Positions 1 through 7,698 of a stretch of DNA of 12,697 nt are shown in pieces. A model generated the notes under the pieces. It did no database searches. It had not been told where the DNA came from and saw only the letters and a program-made list of their open reading frames with translations. Numbering within the stretch: position 1 is the stretch's first letter; each line of letters opens with the position of its first letter. Position numbers and translations under genes: made by a program. The stretch comes from an uncultured Chromatiaceae bacterium. GTDB taxonomy: Bacteria > Pseudomonadota > Gammaproteobacteria > Enterobacterales > Alteromonadaceae. The DNA is taken from contig CAMLSF010000108.1 of the NCBI GenBank assembly GCA_946482615.1, positions 1-12,697 of the forward strand. Direction: 5' to 3'.

Positions 1-2
1 AG

Positions 3-2669
3 CAGTACTCTCTGTTTTGTACTAAAGATGCTGAACTGAATATCGTCGATTTTGCCACAGGCCGGGTGTTTTATCAGAGCTCTGCAACACAGGAGGTGAT
101 GGCCGAAGTGCAGGATTATTATTCGCACGCGGCTTATTTCAGTTTGCAGGGACATAAAGACGATTTGACCTGGCGCCATCAGGCGTTGCCGGCCAAAGTG
201 GATGTGCTGTTGGTGTTTGGCATGGGCTTAGGTTATCACCTGAACGAACTGGTGATGAACAGCCATATCCGTTATCTGGTGGTGTATGAACCTAATGTGG
301 ATATTTTGCTCTGTTCGGCGCAGGCCAATAACTGGCAGCAGTTATTGGATACTGCGACCAGCATGGGTACCCATATCTTTTTGCAAATAGGGTCAGACGC
401 CTGCGCTGTACCAGGGGAACTGGCCGAGCTGCTGGAGTTTGATGCGAGTCTCGACAAAATTTTTGTTTACCGTCATCAATTTCATCCAATGATGGATGAT
501 GTCATTCGTTACCTGCTGCAACATTCAGGCGACAAAGAGGCGCTGACTAATACAGGTCATCAATTTACTGAATACAAAGACTATGCAGATTATGTCTCCG
601 AACGTGCCGGTAATTTATTAGGCTATTACAAAGCCCTGGACTATAAAACAGAGCAGGCGCAGGCTTTGTATGACGCCAATATGGAGGCGCTACAAAAGTT
701 TTATCCGAAAGTGCATAAAGCCATGCTGGAGCATAAAACCCGGGCCTGGCAACTGGTGACCGATCCTCAGGGCAAGCCTAATCTGTATCATCAGAAACGT
801 AATGCGTTGTTTCATCAGGATCTTGACGCTGAATCGACTGAGCTGGTGGAGTATTTTGTCAATCATCCCTTTAAGGATGATGTGGTACTGAATCAGCGCG
901 CCAGCTCTAAATATAAAAGCTATTTACATTTCTCAAAGGTTGCGGAGTTGCAACCTCTGATTGATAAAGCTTTGAACCAGCAAAGCCAGCTGCCTGCAAT
1001 GGTTAATACATTGATTATTTTTGGTGTGGCTTTAGGTAAACATATTGAATTGCTGACAGAGCAGCATCAGATTAAAAATCTGTTTGTTTGCGAACCTAAT
1101 CTGGACTTTTTTGCTGCCAGCTTATGGGTGACGGACTGGGCTGGCATTTTTGCCAAAGCTGATGCCGTCGAAGCTAGAATTTATCTGAATTTAGGTGGCG
1201 ATGGCAGCCATTATTTTTACGATCTGATGGCACAGTTTTATCAGATAGGTGCGTATTCTATTGCTGATACTTATATGCTCAGCACTTATTTTAATATTGG
1301 TATGCAGAAGGCGATCAGCGATTTACGGGCTGAGCTAAAAGTAGTACTGGCGCTGGGCGAATATTATGATCATGCCCGTTTTGGCATAGCTCATACTCAT
1401 CACAGTATTTTAACCGGACAACGTTTTTTACAGCACGATAATGCCGGATATAAAAATCATCTGGCACTGAATTTACCTGTTTTTGTCGTGGGTAACGGTC
1501 CAAGCCTGGACCAGTGTTTTGACTATCTGAAAGAGTATAGAGATCAAGTAGTTTTGATTAGTTGCGGCACGGCACTCAGGTCTCTTCACAAAAATGGTAT
1601 CAGGCCTGATTTTCATGCTGAGATAGAGCAAAACAGGGCTACTTTTGACTGGATCACCCAAATTGATGACTCAGCTTATCTGAAAAATATCCGTTTACTC
1701 AGCGTCAATGGTATTCACCCTGATACTGCCGCTTTATTTAAAGAAACGCTGCTGTGTTTTAAAGATGGAGAAGCGTCAACTTATGTATTTCACAACGGCC
1801 TGAAAAAGCGTGGTTTTAATGTAGCCTCTTTGGCTTATGCCTATCCGACAGTGACTAATCTGGTGATGAATTACGGCATCAAATTAGGTTTTAAACACTT
1901 TTATCTTTTTGGCGTTGATCTAGGTTTTATCGATATTAATCAACACCATTCCCAGCATTCTGCCTATTATAAAGCGGACGGTTCACAGGTGTATAACTAC
2001 CAGCTACGGCATGGAGGAGGCGTTCCTTCAACTGGGAATTTCCGACCTATGGTCTACACCAAGCCGGAATTTGACGTCTCACGTAAATTACTGGAACAGG
2101 CTATATCCAAGGCCGGCCGTAAAATTGAAGTTTATAACTGCAGTGATGGCGTCCGAATTAAAGGAACCATAGCTTTGCAACCAGAAAATATTCTGCTTGA
2201 AGCCTCTGGTGTGAAAGACAAAGAGACTGGGCTGGCAGAGTTACTGGGCACTGCTTATTTCCCGGCATTTCCTGAGTTAGCAGAGTCTATTTATGCGCAA
2301 TTTGATCCTGCTGTATTTGAATCTTCAATGCAGCAGTGGCAGGACATACTGCAACAGGAAGCAGAAAACAAAGAAGATGCCGCAGCTTTGATTGAAAAAC
2401 AGTGGCAGTTCTTGCGTAAAAGAGCAGTGAAAGACAATGACATCACCTTTTGTCTGTTTCACGGCAGTGCCAATTACATGGCAGGGGTGTTGACCAAGCT
2501 GGCTGCGAATATCACTGAGCAGACCCCTGAGTTTTTACAAACCTTTAATCAGGTGTTGGCTGTATGGCGCAGCTATCTGCAGGATGGTCAATTGCATTAC
2601 ATGCAGCAGCCTTTCATGTTTGATGCGGTCAGTGTTCAATACTTGTTTAAACCAGTAAAACAAGGCTAA
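3..2669 (+). CDS. Maf/DUF115-family motility-associated glycosyltransferase, 5'-partial
   Basis: Probable cytoplasmic glycosyltransferase of the motility-accessory-factor family, which transfers nonulosonic acids to flagellin. The frame is open to the left edge: a GTG at position 66 could serve as a start, but the codons before it read NIVDFATGRVFYQS, which resembles the N-terminal region of Maf proteins, so the true start is probably upstream. 888 residues are visible. Numbered from the GTG, the DUF115 core holds GNGPSLD at residues 476-482, with an EIEQNR segment near 519 and GVDLGF near 616. The N-terminal part contains two copies of a Rossmann-like unit, GMGLGYH/EPN at 52-77 and GVALGKH/EPN at 320-345, exactly 268 residues apart. 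No signal peptide or membrane segment is visible. The stop lies 4 nt before the dehydratase gene, so co-transcription with the nonulosonate cassette is likely. Family assignment is firm; the acceptor (flagellin) is inferred from the family and context. Confidence 0.85.
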   Translation, partial: QYSLFCTKDAELNIVDFATGRVFYQSSATQEVMAEVQDYYSHAAYFSLQGHKDDLTWRHQALPAKVDVLLVFGMGLGYHLNELVMNSHIRYLVVYEPNVDILLCSAQANNWQQLLDTATSMGTHIFLQIGSDACAVPGELAELLEFDASLDKIFVYRHQFHPMMDDVIRYLLQHSGDKEALTNTGHQFTEYKDYADYVSERAGNLLGYYKALDYKTEQAQALYDANMEALQKFYPKVHKAMLEHKTRAWQLVTDPQGKPNLYHQKRNALFHQDLDAESTELVEYFVNHPFKDDVVLNQRASSKYKSYLHFSKVAELQPLIDKALNQQSQLPAMVNTLIIFGVALGKHIELLTEQHQIKNLFVCEPNLDFFAASLWVTDWAGIFAKADAVEARIYLNLGGDGSHYFYDLMAQFYQIGAYSIADTYMLSTYFNIGMQKAISDLRAELKVVLALGEYYDHARFGIAHTHHSILTGQRFLQHDNAGYKNHLALNLPVFVVGNGPSLDQCFDYLKEYRDQVVLISCGTALRSLHKNGIRPDFHAEIEQNRATFDWITQIDDSAYLKNIRLLSVNGIHPDTAALFKETLLCFKDGEASTYVFHNGLKKRGFNVASLAYAYPTVTNLVMNYGIKLGFKHFYLFGVDLGFIDINQHHSQHSAYYKADGSQVYNYQLRHGGGVPSTGNFRPMVYTKPEFDVSRKLLEQAISKAGRKIEVYNCSDGVRIKGTIALQPENILLEASGVKDKETGLAELLGTAYFPAFPELAESIYAQFDPAVFESSMQQWQDILQQEAENKEDAAALIEKQWQFLRKRAVKDNDITFCLFHGSANYMAGVLTKLAANITEQTPEFLQTFNQVLAVWRSYLQDGQLHYMQQPFMFDAVSVQYLFKPVKQG

Positions 2670-2673
2670 CCAG

Positions 2674-3651
2674 ATGAAAAAAGTATTAGTTACAGGAGCT
2701 GATGGGTTTATCGGTTCTCATTTGGTTGAACATTTGCTCGCCCAGGGTTATCAGGTCCGGGCTTTGGCCCAGTACAATTCGTTTAACTCGGCAGGTTGGC
2801 TGGACGGTGTTGTTCATCCGTTGCTTGAGATCCATTATGGCGATGTGCGGGATGCGTTTTTCTGTGATGTTTTGTGTCAGGGTATTGATGTGGTGTTCCA
2901 CTTGGCGGCGCTAATAGCCATTCCATATTCTTACAGTGCCCCACAAAGTTACGTCGAGACTAATGTAAACGGAACCTTGAACCTGTGTCAGGCAGCGCTG
3001 AAGCATGGGGTAAAACGTTTTTTACAAACGTCCACCAGTGAAGTCTACGGCACAGCACAGTACGTGCCTATTGATGAGAAACATCCGCTGCAAGCCCAGT
3101 CGCCTTACAGCGCTTCAAAAATTGCCGCTGACGCTTTGGCGATGAGTTATTACCATGCTTTTAATTTGCCGGTGACTATAGTCAGACCATTTAATACCTA
3201 TGGGCCGCGCCAGTCGGCCCGTGCTGTGATCCCGACTATTATCAGTCAAATCGCAACAGGTGCATCGCGCATTAAATTGGGGGATACCAGCCCAACCCGA
3301 GATTTCAATTATGTGCAGGATACTTGTGCTGGTTTTGAAGTTCTAAGCCGTTGTGATGCAGCTATTGGTGAGACCATCAACATCAGCTCAAATTATGAAA
3401 TTTCGGTAGCAGATACCTTAACGCTGATCCGAACTTTGATGCAAAGTGATGTAGAGTTTGTGATGGACGAGCAGCGTTTACGTCCTGCAGGTTCTGAAGT
3501 GTTCAGATTATGGGGAGATAACAGTAAACTGGTGCAGCTCACTGGTTTTTCACCTCAGATTGACTTGGCTGAAGGCTTAAGACGCACCATTGCATGGTTC
3601 AGTCAGCCTGCCCATCTGGCCCGGTATAAAGCCAGTCAATACAATAAGTAG
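2674..3651 (+). CDS. legB: NAD-dependent nucleotide-sugar 4,6-dehydratase, LegB-like
   Basis: Extended short-chain dehydrogenase/reductase of 325 residues, predicted to turn GDP- (or UDP-) N-acetylglucosamine into its 4-keto-6-deoxy form, the first committed step to legionaminic acid. The NAD-binding loop TGADGFIG has glycines at 8, 11 and 14. The catalytic Tyr145/Lys149 pair lies in SPYSASK. TSEVYG at 121-126 supplies the Thr and Glu typical of 4,6-dehydratases. NTYGPRQS follows further on. The ATG has an AAGG ribosome site (2662-2665) 8 nt upstream. The aminotransferase, hydrolysing epimerase and synthase that follow point to the legionaminic rather than the pseudaminic route, which would use PseB/PseC. 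Whether the substrate carries GDP or UDP cannot be read from the sequence; the PtmE-like gene downstream favours GDP. Confidence 0.85.
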   Translation: MKKVLVTGADGFIGSHLVEHLLAQGYQVRALAQYNSFNSAGWLDGVVHPLLEIHYGDVRDAFFCDVLCQGIDVVFHLAALIAIPYSYSAPQSYVETNVNGTLNLCQAALKHGVKRFLQTSTSEVYGTAQYVPIDEKHPLQAQSPYSASKIAADALAMSYYHAFNLPVTIVRPFNTYGPRQSARAVIPTIISQIATGASRIKLGDTSPTRDFNYVQDTCAGFEVLSRCDAAIGETINISSNYEISVADTLTLIRTLMQSDVEFVMDEQRLRPAGSEVFRLWGDNSKLVQLTGFSPQIDLAEGLRRTIAWFSQPAHLARYKASQYNK

Positions 3652-3659
3652 ACGATCTT

Positions 3660-4817
3660 ATGCAGCAGACTTTGTTTCGATTGATCCGAGATATTTATCA
3701 GACAAAGGATTTTATTCCTTTGCATGCCCCTCGTTTTGACGGACAAGAATCGGCCTACGTTCAGGACACCTTAGACTCCACTTTTGTATCCAGTGTCGGC
3801 GCTTATGTGGACAGGTTCGAAGTGGATATGGCGTCTTACTGCAAGTCGTCTAAAGCTGTCGCTGTGATGAACGGTACCGCTGCTTTGCAGGCTGCTTTGT
3901 ATGCGGCAGGCGTAGTCACCAATGATTTGGTGGTGACCCAATCTTTTACTTTTGTCGCCACCTGCAATGCCATTCATTGGGCTGGTGCAGAGCCTGTATT
4001 TGTTGATGTTTCAGAGCTTAGTTTAGGCTTATGCCCCAAGTCGCTGGCGGAGTTCCTGCAGCAAGAATGCCTGTTAAGCGAGCACGGCTGTATCCATCGT
4101 AAAAGCCAGCGCAGGGTTAGGGCTGTGGTGCCCATGCACACCTTTGGCCATCCTGTTGAGCTGGAAGAGTTGTTATTGTTATGTCAGCAATGGCAGTTAG
4201 TCTTGATTGAGGATGCTGCTGAAAGTCTGGGGTCTTTGTACAAAGACAGGCACACTGGTACTTTTGGTCGTTTTGGCATTTTAAGTTTTAACGGCAATAA
4301 AATTATTACCACAGGTGGTGGTGGCATGGTGCTTTGTGCAGACCCCACTGATGGAGTTAGGCTGAAACATCTGACAACGACAGCTAAAGTTCCACATCCT
4401 TATGAGTTTGTGCACGACGATTATGGCTTTAATTATCGCATGCCCAATCTGAATGCGGCGCTTGGCTGTGGACAAATGGAACAATTGGATAGATTTATTG
4501 CCGATAAACGGCAGATCGCAGCGGTGTATCAGGAGTTTTTTGCAGATTCAGATTTCCGTTTTGTCAAAGAGCCACCTTACGCGCGCTCTAACTACTGGCT
4601 GAATGCAGTGGTTTGCCCTACAGCAGAAACGAAGACTCAGTTGCTTGAGACCGCCGCTGAGTCGGGCATTATGCTGCGTCCGGCCTGGCGGCCTATGCAT
4701 CAACTAGCAATGTATCAACACTGTATGCGTACTGACTTAGCTGTCACAGAGTATCTGGTTGAACGGCTGGTTAATTTGCCTAGTTCTGTCAGGAGCCAGT
4801 TACATGACAATACCTAA
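3660..4817 (+). CDS. legC: PLP-dependent nucleotide-sugar 4-aminotransferase, LegC-like
   Basis: DegT/DnrJ/EryC1-family aminotransferase of 385 residues, a normal length for LegC proteins. It is predicted to aminate C4 of the 4-keto-6-deoxy sugar made by the preceding gene. The N-terminus carries the LegC signature (IPLHAPRFDGQE, then TFVSSVGAYVDRFE). NGTAALQAAL forms the cofactor phosphate-binding region. IEDAAESLGS contains the Asp that contacts the pyridine nitrogen. SFNGNK carries the likely PLP Schiff-base lysine, Lys214, followed by the Gly-rich TTGGGGMV. It starts 8 nt after the dehydratase stop with only a weak ribosome site, which suggests translational coupling. The last 14 nt overlap the next gene. 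Family assignment is strong; the exact substrate is inferred from the cassette. Confidence 0.86.
   Translation: MQQTLFRLIRDIYQTKDFIPLHAPRFDGQESAYVQDTLDSTFVSSVGAYVDRFEVDMASYCKSSKAVAVMNGTAALQAALYAAGVVTNDLVVTQSFTFVATCNAIHWAGAEPVFVDVSELSLGLCPKSLAEFLQQECLLSEHGCIHRKSQRRVRAVVPMHTFGHPVELEELLLLCQQWQLVLIEDAAESLGSLYKDRHTGTFGRFGILSFNGNKIITTGGGGMVLCADPTDGVRLKHLTTTAKVPHPYEFVHDDYGFNYRMPNLNAALGCGQMEQLDRFIADKRQIAAVYQEFFADSDFRFVKEPPYARSNYWLNAVVCPTAETKTQLLETAAESGIMLRPAWRPMHQLAMYQHCMRTDLAVTEYLVERLVNLPSSVRSQLHDNT
4791..4795 (+). promoter_or_regulatory. Ribosome binding site fixing the neuC start
   Basis: AGGAG lies 8 nt before the ATG at 4804, inside the end of legC. An alternative upstream in-frame start at 4759 would add 15 residues unlike the family N-terminus. 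The 4804 start gives MTIPKRRVAVFTGTRADYG, which matches NeuC proteins. Confidence 0.7.
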
Positions 4818-5970
4818 ACGCCGTGTTGCGGTGTTCACCGGCACAAGGGCTGACTATGGCTTGCTGTATTATTTATTGCAGGCGATACAAAGTGATGACG
4901 AACTGGAGTTGCAGCTGATCGTCTCTGGCAGCCATTTATCTCCAGAGTATGGCCTGACAGTTCAGCAAATCGAACAGGATGGTTTTGAGATAGCGGCTCG
5001 TATTGATATGTTATTGTCCGCTGATAGTGCAGTGGCAACTGTAAAAAGTATGGGTTTGGGGCTGATAGGTTTTGCAGATGCGTTGCAGCGGCTTCAACCC
5101 CATTTGTTGGTATTGCTTGGAGATCGCTACGAAGCATTGGCCGTTGCTCAGGCTGCTGTGTTAATGCATATCCCTTTGTTTCATCTGCATGGTGGTGAAC
5201 TGACTGAAGGTGCATACGATGATGCAATACGACATGCTATTACTAAATTCAGTCAGTATCATGGCACATCCACTGAAGCCTATCGGCAACGGGTGATCCA
5301 GTTAGGGGAATCGCCTGAACGGGTATTTTGTGTGGGGGCCCCCGGGCTGGAAGCCATAGTACGGCAAAAGCCCTGGTCGCGTGAAAACACGCTAAGAGAA
5401 CTGGGACTGCCTGCTGATGCGCGTTATATCTTAATGACTTACCATTCAGAAACTCAAAATATCGCAGCGACCCATTCTGCTATTTGTAATGTACTTGAAG
5501 CGTCGTTGAGTTTTGAACCTCTGTACCTGGTCTGCACTTATCCGAATGCGGATGAAGGTGGGAGGTTGATTATTGAGCAACTTGAACTGGCGAAAAAGAG
5601 GCTACCAAGCCGGATCAAGTTGTTTTCTTCTCTCGGTCAGGCACGTTATTTGGCATCTGTGCGTCATGCTGAGGTGGTGGTGGGAAATTCTTCCAGTGCG
5701 GTGATTGAAGTCCCGTCACTACATGTGCCCAGCGTAAATATTGGTAAACGTCAGGCTGGTCGATTAACGGCCAGGTCTGTGCTGCACTGTGGCGACAATC
5801 TAGGCGAAATAAAAACCGCAATTGCAACAGCGTTGCAATTAGATTGCACGGACGTTTTGAATCCTTACGGAGATGGTGAAGTAAGTAACAAAGTGGTGAC
5901 GCTGCTAAAAAACGTGGTGCTTAGCTGCCAAAAGAAATTCTATGACCTGCCTTCAGGTAAGGACTGTTAA
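4804..5970 (+). CDS. neuC: Hydrolysing nucleotide-sugar 2-epimerase, NeuC/LegG family
   Basis: GT-B-fold enzyme of 388 residues, a typical NeuC length. NeuC/LegG proteins invert C2 and release the nucleotide; in a legionaminic pathway this would give free 2,4-diacetamido-2,4,6-trideoxymannose. Visible signatures are GTRADYGLL at residues 13-21, a GDRYEAL segment, HGGELTEGAYDDAIRH starting at His129, CVGAPGLEAI, and the nucleotide-binding GNSSSAVIE at 294-302 followed by VNIGKRQAGR. The start overlaps legC by 14 nt and the stop abuts the synthase ATG directly, which indicates tight translational coupling. NeuC acting on UDP-GlcNAc for true sialic acid is the alternative, but the LegB and LegC neighbours make the legionaminic branch more likely. 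Confidence 0.87.
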   Translation: MTIPKRRVAVFTGTRADYGLLYYLLQAIQSDDELELQLIVSGSHLSPEYGLTVQQIEQDGFEIAARIDMLLSADSAVATVKSMGLGLIGFADALQRLQPHLLVLLGDRYEALAVAQAAVLMHIPLFHLHGGELTEGAYDDAIRHAITKFSQYHGTSTEAYRQRVIQLGESPERVFCVGAPGLEAIVRQKPWSRENTLRELGLPADARYILMTYHSETQNIAATHSAICNVLEASLSFEPLYLVCTYPNADEGGRLIIEQLELAKKRLPSRIKLFSSLGQARYLASVRHAEVVVGNSSSAVIEVPSLHVPSVNIGKRQAGRLTARSVLHCGDNLGEIKTAIATALQLDCTDVLNPYGDGEVSNKVVTLLKNVVLSCQKKFYDLPSGKDC

Positions 5971-7062
5971 ATGAGCAGAACATTTATTATTGCTGAAGCA
6001 GGCGTTAATCATAATGGCGATACTGATTTAGCCTTTGCTTTGATTGATGCTGCTGCTAAGGCTGGTGCTGATGCAGTTAAGTTTCAGACTTTTCAGGCTG
6101 ATTTATTAGCGACGAGACAAACACCAAAGGCTCAGTATCAAAAGGAACTGACGGATGCCAGCGAAAGCCAGTGGCAGATGCTTAAACGACTGGAATTACC
6201 CCAAAGTTTGCATCATCAGTTAAAAGACTATGCGGAAAAGTCTGGCCTTGAATTTATGTCGACGGGCTTTGATCTGCCAAGCACTGAGTTTTTGCTTAGC
6301 CTGCAGCTAAAACGCTATAAAATTCCATCCGGCGAATTGACCAACGCGCCTTTGTTATGGTTAACAGCACGCAGTGGTAAACCACTTATACTGTCAACAG
6401 GCATGGCCACGCTGGGGGAAATTGAACTAGCTTTAGCTGTAGTGGCGCATGCGTCAACGGCTAGTGCCGCTCCAAAGGGAATAAAAGAGATCTGGCATAA
6501 CTGGAATAATACGGTTGCGCAACAAAACCTGAAACAGCAGGTCACATTGCTGCATTGTACATCTCAATATCCTTGTCCTGACGAGCAGGTTAATTTAGCC
6601 GCTATGACCACATTAGCCGACAGTTTCCAGTTGCCTGTCGGCTATTCGGATCATAGCGACGGATTGTTAGTGCCAGTGGCTGCTGTTGCCCGCGGCGCCA
6701 CTATTATTGAAAAACACTTTACTTTAGATCGTAACTTGCCAGGCCCTGATCATAAAGCGTCATTAACCCCTGGTGAGCTCAAAGAAATGGTGCAGCAAAT
6801 TCGACGGGTAGAGTTACTTATGGGCTCAGGGATCAAAGCTCCATACCCTGTTGAGCTGGAGACTCAGCGTGTCGTCAGGCAGCGCCTTGTGGCGAAGACC
6901 GCTATTGCAGCAGGCCAGCTCTTTACAGCAGACAATCTGAGCAGCGCACGTAGCAGCAGCGGTACTGCAGCACTTCAATACTGGGATTTATTAGGTCAGA
7001 CCGCGGATCGCTCTTATCAGGCGATGGAACCTGTGACTCAGGACCCGTCATGCAAGGCGTAA
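5971..7062 (+). CDS. neuB: Nonulosonic acid synthase, NeuB/LegI family
   Basis: 363-residue PEP-dependent synthase, predicted to condense the free amino sugar with phosphoenolpyruvate to give legionaminic acid or an isomer. The N-terminal TIM barrel carries AEAGVNHNG (8-16), KFQTF with Lys37, KIPSGELTN (117-125), LLHCTSQYP (193-201), GYSDHSDG (224-231) and EKHFTLD (247-253); His228 and His249 are in the positions of metal-binding and active-site residues of the family. A C-terminal SAF (antifreeze-like) domain follows from about residue 300 (RQRLVAKTAIAAGQLF). An extra stretch of about 25 residues just before LLHCTS, containing IKEIWHNWNN, resembles the longer loop of legionaminic-type synthases. 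ATG follows the neuC TAA immediately, and the end overlaps the acetyltransferase by 13 nt. The sugar isomer is inferred. Confidence 0.9.
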   Translation: MSRTFIIAEAGVNHNGDTDLAFALIDAAAKAGADAVKFQTFQADLLATRQTPKAQYQKELTDASESQWQMLKRLELPQSLHHQLKDYAEKSGLEFMSTGFDLPSTEFLLSLQLKRYKIPSGELTNAPLLWLTARSGKPLILSTGMATLGEIELALAVVAHASTASAAPKGIKEIWHNWNNTVAQQNLKQQVTLLHCTSQYPCPDEQVNLAAMTTLADSFQLPVGYSDHSDGLLVPVAAVARGATIIEKHFTLDRNLPGPDHKASLTPGELKEMVQQIRRVELLMGSGIKAPYPVELETQRVVRQRLVAKTAIAAGQLFTADNLSSARSSSGTAALQYWDLLGQTADRSYQAMEPVTQDPSCKA

Positions 7063-7688
7063 TTTTGCTTGGTGCTGGTGGTCATGCCAAGGTGGTTTTA
7101 GATCTTATTCTTAGCCTGGGTCACTCTTGTGTCGCTGTTGTTTTTCCGGAGAAAGTAGATTTCGCTTATTGGCGGGGGATTCCTGCCATAACTGAATTGC
7201 AATTAGTTGAAAATTACTCCCCGGATCAAGTTGAGTTAGTTTTGGGAATGGGATTTATGCCTGGTAACAGAACAAGGCGTGATTTATTTTTCCATTACAA
7301 AGCTCAAGGCTACAAATTTTGTACGCTCTGCCACCCAACAGCTTGTGTGGCATCTTCAGTTTCTTTAGGTGAGGGGTGTCAGATCATGGCTGGTGCAATT
7401 ATTCAGGCAGATGCAAGTTGTGCCGATAATGTCATCATCAATACTGCTGCCCGCATCGAACATGATACCCATATCGGTGCTCACAGTCATATAGCTCCGG
7501 GAGTCGTATTGTGTGGAGGTGTAATTGTTGAGTCGGAAGTGTTTGTTGGTGCTTCGTCAACTATCATTCAGAATAAATGTATTGGTAAAGGTTCCGTAGT
7601 TGCTGCGGGCGCTGTAGTTGTAGAGGATGTAGCCTCTTATCAATTAGCTGTTGGTTGTCCCGCCCAAATAAAAGCTTTATCTAATTGA
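7050..7688 (+). CDS. neuD: Sugar O/N-acetyltransferase, NeuD/PglD-like left-handed beta-helix
   Basis: 212-residue acyltransferase. The N-terminal Rossmann-like domain begins with ILLGAGGHAKVVLD (5-18). From about residue 95 to the end there are imperfect hexapeptide repeats such as IGAHSHIAPGVVL and VGASSTIIQNKCIGKGSVVAAGAVV. IEHDTHIG places Glu137-His138 where PglD has its catalytic pair. An AGGA ribosome site (7040-7043) sits 6 nt before the ATG, which overlaps the synthase gene. No separate GNAT-type LegH is visible in the window, so this protein may acetylate the 4-amino group of the nucleotide sugar, as PglD does in bacillosamine synthesis. Alternatively it may O-acetylate the finished nonulosonate, as NeuD proteins do. 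The fold is certain; the position acetylated is not. Confidence 0.82.
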   Translation: MQGVILLGAGGHAKVVLDLILSLGHSCVAVVFPEKVDFAYWRGIPAITELQLVENYSPDQVELVLGMGFMPGNRTRRDLFFHYKAQGYKFCTLCHPTACVASSVSLGEGCQIMAGAIIQADASCADNVIINTAARIEHDTHIGAHSHIAPGVVLCGGVIVESEVFVGASSTIIQNKCIGKGSVVAAGAVVVEDVASYQLAVGCPAQIKALSN

Positions 7689-7698
7689 AGGTGACATA

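Noticed and set aside
3660..4817. Pseudaminic-acid interpretation (PseC) of the aminotransferase and its neighbours
   Set aside because: The cassette includes a NeuC-type hydrolysing 2-epimerase and a CBS-nucleotidyltransferase, lacks a PseG-like hydrolase, and the aminotransferase N-terminus matches LegC.
4835..5227. Open frame of 130 codons on the - strand opposite the neuC gene
   Set aside because: It lies wholly inside a strongly supported gene, is rich in His/Gln as expected for a shadow frame, and has no recognisable motif.
5334..5343. GGGGGCCCCC palindrome that could be a slippage or phase-variation tract
   Set aside because: It encodes the conserved V-G-A-P-G segment of NeuC, is only five G plus five C long, and the frame is intact.
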